A stretch of DNA of 5,910 nt from Nodosilinea sp. BSH.14 (GTDB lineage: Bacteria > Cyanobacteriota > Cyanobacteriia > Phormidesmidales > Phormidesmidaceae). Location of the stretch: NCBI GenBank assembly GCA_023264315.1, contig JALQST010000213.1:1-5910 (forward strand), in the 5' to 3' direction. The number at the start of each line of letters is the position of its first letter. Position 1 is the stretch's first letter. The translations under genes were made by a program, and so were the position numbers. This document shows positions 1 to 4,256 of the stretch, one piece after another. Below the pieces are notes generated by a model. It was not told the DNA's origin, did not search any database, and was given only the letters and a program-made list of their open reading frames with translations.

Positions 1-1268
1 TTAGCGGGGGTGTCGTCCGCTGGAGTTGTTGCCGCCTTGGATTCCGCCGGACTGGGGGCCGCTGGGACTTCGGGTTTGGGGGCAGGCCAGATTACTTGCC
101 CCTGGTGGATGACGGTGGTGGCGCGGATTACCTCGTCCTCTAGGTTGAGGTCGTAGGCTTTGGCACCGCCGAGGTCGCTGAGCAGGTGGTAGAGGTTGTT
201 GCCGTAGAGATGGCTGGCTTGGGCGGCCATGCGGCTGGGCAGATCGGTGAGGCCGATGATGGTAACGCCGTGGTGGGTGGAGATTTCTCCCGGCTGGGTG
301 ACTTCGCAGTTGCCGCCCTGTTCTGCGGCCATATCCACGATAATCGACCCCGGTTTCATGCTTTCCACCATGGCTTGGGTGATCAGCAGGGGTGCTTTTT
401 TGCCAGGGATCAGCGCCGTGGTGATGATGATGTCTACCTCACGGGCCTGCTGAGCAAACAGGGCCATCTCGGCGGCGATGAAGGCTTGGCTCATCACCTT
501 GGCGTAGCCGCCTTCCCCGGTGCCGTCTTCTTGGAAGTGCAGTTCCAGGAACTCGGCCCCCATGCTTTGCACCTGTTCCTTGACGGCAGGGCGGGTATCA
601 AAGGCTTTGACCACGGCCCCTAAGCCCCGTGCGGTGCCGATGGCCGCCAGTCCCGCCACCCCTGCGCCGATGACCAACACCTTGGCCGGAGGGGTTTTAC
701 CCGCCGCCGTAATTTGCCCGGTGAAGCAACGACCAAACTGGTTGGCGGCTTCTACGACAGCGCGATACCCGGCAATGTTCGCCATGGAACTCAGGGCATC
801 CAGCTTTTGGGCGCGGGTGATACGGGGCACCGAATCCATCGCCAGCACGGTGCCGCCCTGGTGGGCCAGTTTCTCCATCAGGTCAGGATTTTGGGCAGGC
901 CAGATGAAGCTAATCAGGGTGCCGTCGGGACGCAGGAGTTCGGCTTCGTGGCAGTCCAAGTCGGGATGCCACTGGGGCGCACGTACCTTGAGAACAATAT
1001 CTGCCGTTTGCCACAGGCTACGGGCATCGGGCAGAATTTTGCAGCCCACTGCTTCATAAGCCGCATCGCTAAAGCTGGCGGCGGCTCCGGCCTGGGACTC
1101 TACCAGAACCTCGAAGCCCAGTTTTTGCAGCTTTTTAGCCGTATCTGGGGTAGCCGAAACCCGCTGTTCCCCGGCAAAAATTTCCTTGGGAATGCCCACG
1201 CTCAGCCCGGTGGGTTTGGCCGCAGCGGAATCAGCCGTTGATTGTTCGAGAGGGGGGGCAATGGTCAT
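1..1268 (-). CDS. pntA: NAD(P) transhydrogenase subunit alpha (PntA), 3' end outside window
   Basis: NAD(H)-binding domain I of the membrane proton-translocating transhydrogenase, which transfers hydride between NADH and NADP+ coupled to proton movement; it works with PntB. 422 residues are visible and the frame is still open at the left edge. The Rossmann motif GAGVAG is at 201-206 (preceded by KVLVI), followed by an acidic residue D224 in KAFDTR. The RQD loop known from the Rhodospirillum enzyme is present with exact spacing: R149, Q154, D157, S160. Y255 in GGYAKVM marks the mobile loop. After the soluble domain comes an Ala/Pro-rich tail (about 390-422), which could be a linker to the membrane segment of a fused subunit or the end of a split PntAA; the window does not decide this. 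Start ATG at 1268 is supported by AAGGA nine bases upstream. The family assignment is secure. Confidence 0.95.
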   Translation of the reverse strand, partial: MTIAPPLEQSTADSAAAKPTGLSVGIPKEIFAGEQRVSATPDTAKKLQKLGFEVLVESQAGAAASFSDAAYEAVGCKILPDARSLWQTADIVLKVRAPQWHPDLDCHEAELLRPDGTLISFIWPAQNPDLMEKLAHQGGTVLAMDSVPRITRAQKLDALSSMANIAGYRAVVEAANQFGRCFTGQITAAGKTPPAKVLVIGAGVAGLAAIGTARGLGAVVKAFDTRPAVKEQVQSMGAEFLELHFQEDGTGEGGYAKVMSQAFIAAEMALFAQQAREVDIIITTALIPGKKAPLLITQAMVESMKPGSIIVDMAAEQGGNCEVTQPGEISTHHGVTIIGLTDLPSRMAAQASHLYGNNLYHLLSDLGGAKAYDLNLEDEVIRATTVIHQGQVIWPAPKPEVPAAPSPAESKAATTPADDTPA

Positions 1269-1277
1269 AGGTATTTA

Positions 1278-1282
1278 TCCTT
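1278..1282 (-). promoter_or_regulatory. Ribosome binding site of pntA
   Basis: Reads AAGGA on the minus strand, nine bases before the ATG at 1268. It supports this start, since the next in-frame ATG lies far inside the conserved domain. Confidence 0.6.
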
Positions 1283-1351
1283 GATAGTGACTCCTGAACG
1301 GCAAATATCACGCGGTGGCGATGGGGCAAAACTCAACATTCATCCAATCGA

Positions 1352-1373
1352 GCAAATACAAAGCGAATACAAA
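1352..1373. repeat. Tandem 11-bp repeat upstream of pntA, possible operator
   Basis: Two adjoining 11-base units, GCAAATACAAA (1352-1362) and GCGAATACAAA (1363-1373), differ at one position. A weaker third copy (ACAAATATTAA) follows at 1374-1384. The 11-base period places the units on about the same face of the helix. On the minus strand they lie just downstream of the candidate pntA -10 box, around the predicted transcription start, as expected for a repressor site. I do not recognise the regulator. Confidence 0.4.
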
Positions 1374-1377
1374 ACAA

Positions 1378-1405
1378 ATATTAAGAATTCACAAAACGCA
1401 ATCAA
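1378..1405 (-). promoter_or_regulatory. Candidate sigma-70-type promoter for pntA
   Basis: On the minus strand TTGATT (1405-1400) and TAATAT (1383-1378) are separated by 16 bases, each matching four of six consensus positions. The stretch is AT-rich, unlike the surrounding genes, and would start transcription near 1371, leaving a leader of about 100 bases before pntA. This is prediction by eye only; the neighbouring repeats are listed separately. Confidence 0.35.
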
Positions 1406-1414
1406 AACCTGAAG

Positions 1415-1436
1415 CTTTACTACCTGGATAGTAAAG
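1415..1436. repeat. Perfect 8-bp inverted repeat in the intergenic region
   Basis: CTTTACTA, six bases, TAGTAAAG. It lies about ten bases upstream of the candidate -35 of pntA and 65 bases beyond the stop of the DUF3084 gene. No T-run follows immediately on either strand and the arms are AT-rich, so it is a weak intrinsic terminator; a dimeric regulator site is at least as likely. The rest of 1269-1500 shows no gene. Confidence 0.45.
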
Positions 1437-1500
1437 GGAAGTTAGGAGCATGGGTAGCAAACTTCAAGAATGTTTTATTTGTCTAGAAATAATTGCAGCC

Positions 1501-2955
1501 CTAGGGCCTCGCGCTGGAGGTGGACTGGATGAAATCGCGGGTGCTGAACAGGCGACGACCGCTGCGGGAGGCCACAATATCCACCTGAGTGGGGCCAGCA
1601 GCGTAGATATCGCGGAGGGCGACGGTTTGCAAATCGAGGATCTGGGTTTCCTGCTGAACGGCGGTGAGGAAGCGCAGCAGGGTCTCGGTTCGGTTGTCGG
1701 CAATGATGACATTGTCCTCGATGACGCCGTTTTGGGTGGCGATGAACTGGGTGGAGGCCAGCAGGACGTTCACGCGCTCCACCAACTCTTGATCGGTGCG
1801 GATGGAGGTCTCTAGGGCCACGGTGGAGAGTACGGTGCCCTGGGGGAAAATGATCTCGTTGGGAACGGTGTCCACAAAAATCCGAATGCAGGGGGCTTCG
1901 CCTCGTACCACGCAAGGTTCGCCGATCACATAGTTGGCTACCGACAGCACCCGAATGACGAATTCCCCCCCCACCGCTAACCGATCCACCAGGCGTTCGA
2001 CCTCTTGGCTGCCGATGGCGATGGCCTGTTGATCGAGCGGGGTGCCGGGGGCAATGGCTTGGATGGCAATCCGGTTGGCCTCAGCGAGCAGTTGATTGAC
2101 CAGTTCCCGGGCCTGGGTGCGGTTGGTAATTGTTACCACGCCAGAGAGTAGGCCTTGGTTTCGACCTAGGGCAATGCTGCCCTGGAAGAGCCCCTGATAC
2201 TGGCTTTCCAGGTCTCGCACCTGTTGGGCCAGCAGGTTTTGCTGGGTTTGCAGGTCGGCCAAGCGCTGTTCCCGTTCGGCAATGGCTTGATCTCGCTCGG
2301 CGATGGTTTGATCCAGGGCGGCAATGGTCTGGTCGATGTTGGCGATGGCCTGATCCCGCTCGGCGATGGTGGCGTCCTGTTGGGCGATGGTGGTGTCTCG
2401 CTGGGCAATTTGAGCGCGAATGGCTTGCTGCTGCTGCACCAGGCGATCTCGCTCAGCCCGCAGGATTTCGGTGGACTGCTGAAGCGCCTTGGCTTGATCA
2501 GAAACCGTTGTGAGCTGGTCGCGGGTGCGTTGCAGTTGGACCTGGGTGCGCTTTTGCTGCTCTACGGCATCGTCTAGAGATTGGTTAATTTCCCGCAGTC
2601 GTGCCAAGGCACGCTGGCGTTCCGTGGAGGCGGAACGCAAATCCTCCCGCACATCGTCCTGTTCAGCAAGGGCTTGGGCCAGTTGGGCTTCGGCACTGGC
2701 GAGGTCATCCTGGATGCGGCCTAGCTCAAACAAGCCGGTGCGAAGCTGGCTACTGATGGCAAACAAAATGGCCAGGGTTGAGGCGGAAATTACACTGCCC
2801 GTGGCGATGCTCACTAGGGTGGCGGTCTGCCGAGGTCTCAGGTTAAACAGGCTGAGGCGGGCTTTGCCGACCTTTGTGCCAATGCGATCTCCGACGGTGG
2901 CAATAATCCCGCCCAGCATCAGCATCGCTAGTATCAGAACATATCCAGAAACCAT
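1501..2955 (-). CDS. DUF3084 family membrane-anchored coiled-coil protein
   Basis: Conserved cyanobacterial protein of unknown function, 484 residues from the ATG at 2955. The N-terminus (GYVLILAMLMLGGIIATVGDRIG) is a membrane segment at about 4-22, followed by the family's signature-like VGKARLSLFNLRPRQTATLV, and a second membrane segment at about 44-66. A long Gln/Ala/Glu-rich coiled coil spans roughly 75-265 and includes seven near-identical heptads (183-231). The C-terminal part is a globular domain rich in Ile and Val. An in-frame GTG at 2991 would add 12 residues (MGSEWKGSGRTG), but these are polar, precede the membrane segment and do not look like the family N-terminus, so I prefer ATG 2955; its Shine-Dalgarno match is poor. 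The gene starts 57 bases after the rnhA stop on the same strand, which suggests co-transcription. A role at the envelope is inference from topology only. Confidence 0.85.
   Translation of the reverse strand: MVSGYVLILAMLMLGGIIATVGDRIGTKVGKARLSLFNLRPRQTATLVSIATGSVISASTLAILFAISSQLRTGLFELGRIQDDLASAEAQLAQALAEQDDVREDLRSASTERQRALARLREINQSLDDAVEQQKRTQVQLQRTRDQLTTVSDQAKALQQSTEILRAERDRLVQQQQAIRAQIAQRDTTIAQQDATIAERDQAIANIDQTIAALDQTIAERDQAIAEREQRLADLQTQQNLLAQQVRDLESQYQGLFQGSIALGRNQGLLSGVVTITNRTQARELVNQLLAEANRIAIQAIAPGTPLDQQAIAIGSQEVERLVDRLAVGGEFVIRVLSVANYVIGEPCVVRGEAPCIRIFVDTVPNEIIFPQGTVLSTVALETSIRTDQELVERVNVLLASTQFIATQNGVIEDNVIIADNRTETLLRFLTAVQQETQILDLQTVALRDIYAAGPTQVDIVASRSGRRLFSTRDFIQSTSSARP
2263..2409 (-). 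repeat. Seven tandem 21-bp units encoding coiled-coil heptads
   Basis: In the DUF3084 reading frame seven consecutive heptads follow the pattern I-A-x-x-(D/E)-x-x: IAQRDTT, IAQQDAT, IAERDQA, IANIDQT, IAALDQT, IAERDQA, IAEREQR. An eighth, weaker unit (LADLQTQ) follows at 2242-2262. DNA similarity between units (for example GGCGATGG recurring every 21 bases) suggests spread by duplication, so unit number may vary between strains. Confidence 0.75.
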
Positions 2956-3012
2956 GCCCGTGCGGCCAGACCCTTTCCATTCACTCCCCACCTCACCCTA
3001 TTATGGCGGTCG

Positions 3013-3501
3013 CTAGCCCACGGTCGTGAGATCGATGGGGCGATTGGCGGCAAAGGCTCGGGCAATGGTGTCACAACGGTCGTTACCCACGTTACCGGAG
3101 TGTCCACGAACGTAGACCCATTGCAGAGGCTTATCCAGGGTTCGATTGACCTCAGTTGTCACCTGATCGAGCTGTTCCCAGAGGTCGCGGTTGAGCACAG
3201 GCTTTTTGGCGGAATTGACCCAGCCTCGCCGTTTCCAGCCCGCAATCCACTGGGTGATGCCCTTGAGGACATACTCGCTGTCGGTGTAGATGGCCACGGG
3301 TTGGGTTTGGCCACTGTCGCGCAGCCAGGTAAGTCCGGCGATGGCAGCCTGCATTTCCATGCGGTTATTGGTGGTTTGACGGGTGCCGCCGCCCATTTCA
3401 TGGATGCCCCCATCGGCAAAATACAGCACTGTGCCCCAGCCTCCTGGCCCCGGATTGCCAGAACAGGCCCCATCGGTATAGATCTTTTCAACCACCGCCA
3501 T
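3013..3501 (-). CDS. rnhA: Ribonuclease HI
   Basis: Cleaves the RNA strand of RNA-DNA hybrids in the cytoplasm, removing replication primers and R-loops; two metal ions are used. The product has 162 residues, close to the usual 155 or so. All catalytic residues are present: D10 (YTDGACSGNPGPGGWG), E49 (NNRMEMQA), D74 (YTDSEYV), H134 (VRGHSG) and D144 (NDRCD). The basic handle WKRRGW at 89-94 and KKPVLNRDLW at 99-108 place it with the bacterial HI type that has the basic protrusion. ATG 3501 is chosen because it gives the standard N-terminus and a GAGGAG lies upstream; a TTG at 3522 would put that site inside the gene. It is the first gene of a likely operon with the DUF3084 gene. Confidence 0.97.
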   Translation of the reverse strand: MAVVEKIYTDGACSGNPGPGGWGTVLYFADGGIHEMGGGTRQTTNNRMEMQAAIAGLTWLRDSGQTQPVAIYTDSEYVLKGITQWIAGWKRRGWVNSAKKPVLNRDLWEQLDQVTTEVNRTLDKPLQWVYVRGHSGNVGNDRCDTIARAFAANRPIDLTTVG

Positions 3502-3514
3502 CGTTTTGTTACAA

Positions 3515-3520
3515 CTCCTC
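3515..3520 (-). promoter_or_regulatory. Ribosome binding site deciding the rnhA start
   Basis: GAGGAG on the minus strand, 13 bases before ATG 3501. The spacing is slightly long, but the site argues against the upstream in-frame TTG at 3522. Confidence 0.5.
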
Positions 3521-3522
3521 AA

Positions 3523-3704
3523 TAAGGGGGCCAGTTACCCCAGAAAAACTTCATCCTAGCCCCTGTGGTATCCCTCTGTTTTTAGGGCACATTAAACATA
3601 AGACCCCCATTTCTCCTCCAGCATCCATCGCTCAGGTCATGGGTAAGGTGCATTTGTTCTACTGCAACGCTGTCTAAATCCCCTGTCGCTGCCCGGATGA
3701 GCCT
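3523..3704. other. Divergent intergenic region between rnhA and the dnaX-side genes
   Basis: Both flanking genes point outward, so promoters for each should lie here. I see no convincing -35/-10 pair on either strand. A short GGGG/CCCC hairpin (3527-3530 with 3538-3541) would sit in the rnhA leader just before its ribosome binding site; it is too short to weigh heavily. Confidence 0.3.
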
Positions 3705-4190
3705 ATGCTGTTACGCGAGCTTGAGGCCTTTGAAGCCTGCTGGTTGGATCTCAGGGATCAATATCCCACCAGCCGTCAGGATAATACCCTAATTGCCCAC
3801 GCCATGGGTCAACTGGTTGACCTCGTGGAAAAACCCGACCAGGTGGAGCGATCTCTGCCCGACCATTTGAAGATCCTATTTCGGCGCTTAGCCATTGCCT
3901 ATTTCCAGGGCTATATCCCGCACCAGAACGTTCCCAGTGAAACGGTCTCAGCGCCGACCCAGCGACCTCGCTATCCCACAACCACGGCCATTAAACCGCC
4001 GCCCGAACAACGGCAGAAACAGGAAATTTTCGTAGCCGTGGAGCAGGTCAGAGTGTTGGCGAAGCAGGCCCAGGCCCGACTCCAGAAGTCTAGGGGTCGT
4101 CGCCAGAACCCCAATCCCCAGGGTTTCCGCGCCGAAGATATGGAAACCCTGGTGGTAGATTTTCCAGAACACTGGCACAACAACGACTAG
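3705..4190 (+). CDS. Unrecognised 161-aa protein upstream of dnaX
   Basis: I do not recognise a family. The N-terminal 75 residues look helical and folded (LLRELEAFEACWLDLRDQYP; LKILFRRLAIAYFQGYIP). Residues 76-102 are a Pro/Thr-rich linker, and 103-130 form a Lys/Arg/Gln-rich helix (VEQVRVLAKQAQARLQKSRGRR). The acidic C-terminal end is AEDMETLVVDFPEHW. There is no signal peptide, membrane segment or Cys motif. It is probably a cytoplasmic protein, perhaps binding nucleic acid or another protein through the basic helix; this is inference. Only a weak GGA precedes the ATG. It ends 66 bases before dnaX on the same strand and may share its transcript. Codon use resembles the neighbours, so it is likely real. 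Confidence 0.7.
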   Translation: MLLRELEAFEACWLDLRDQYPTSRQDNTLIAHAMGQLVDLVEKPDQVERSLPDHLKILFRRLAIAYFQGYIPHQNVPSETVSAPTQRPRYPTTTAIKPPPEQRQKQEIFVAVEQVRVLAKQAQARLQKSRGRRQNPNPQGFRAEDMETLVVDFPEHWHNND

Positions 4191-4256
4191 CCCGTTCCTC
4201 CGCTCGTCCCTACTCGGCTTGGCCCAAGGGGGAAGGAGCAGGGTATCTTTAATGCT

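Noticed and set aside
1..3. TTA at the very left edge, which would be a TAA stop for pntA on the minus strand
   Set aside because: It is out of frame: the pntA codons end at positions 5-3 and then 2-1 plus the next base, so the gene continues outside the window.
186..1241. Overlapping open frames on the plus strand
   Set aside because: They are antisense to pntA, whose catalytic motifs are complete on the minus strand; their products show no recognisable motif.
1415..1436. Palindrome as a Rho-independent terminator of the rnhA-DUF3084 transcript
   Set aside because: The stem is AT-rich and there is no adjoining T-run, so it is recorded as an inverted repeat of uncertain role.
2130..3016. 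Plus-strand open frames, one with Gly/Leu/Asp-rich repeats
   Set aside because: The repeats are the antisense image of the 21-bp heptad repeats of the DUF3084 gene.
4218..4228. Short palindrome CTTGG-C-CCAAG before dnaX as a terminator
   Set aside because: The loop is too small, no T-run follows, and it lies between two co-directional genes.
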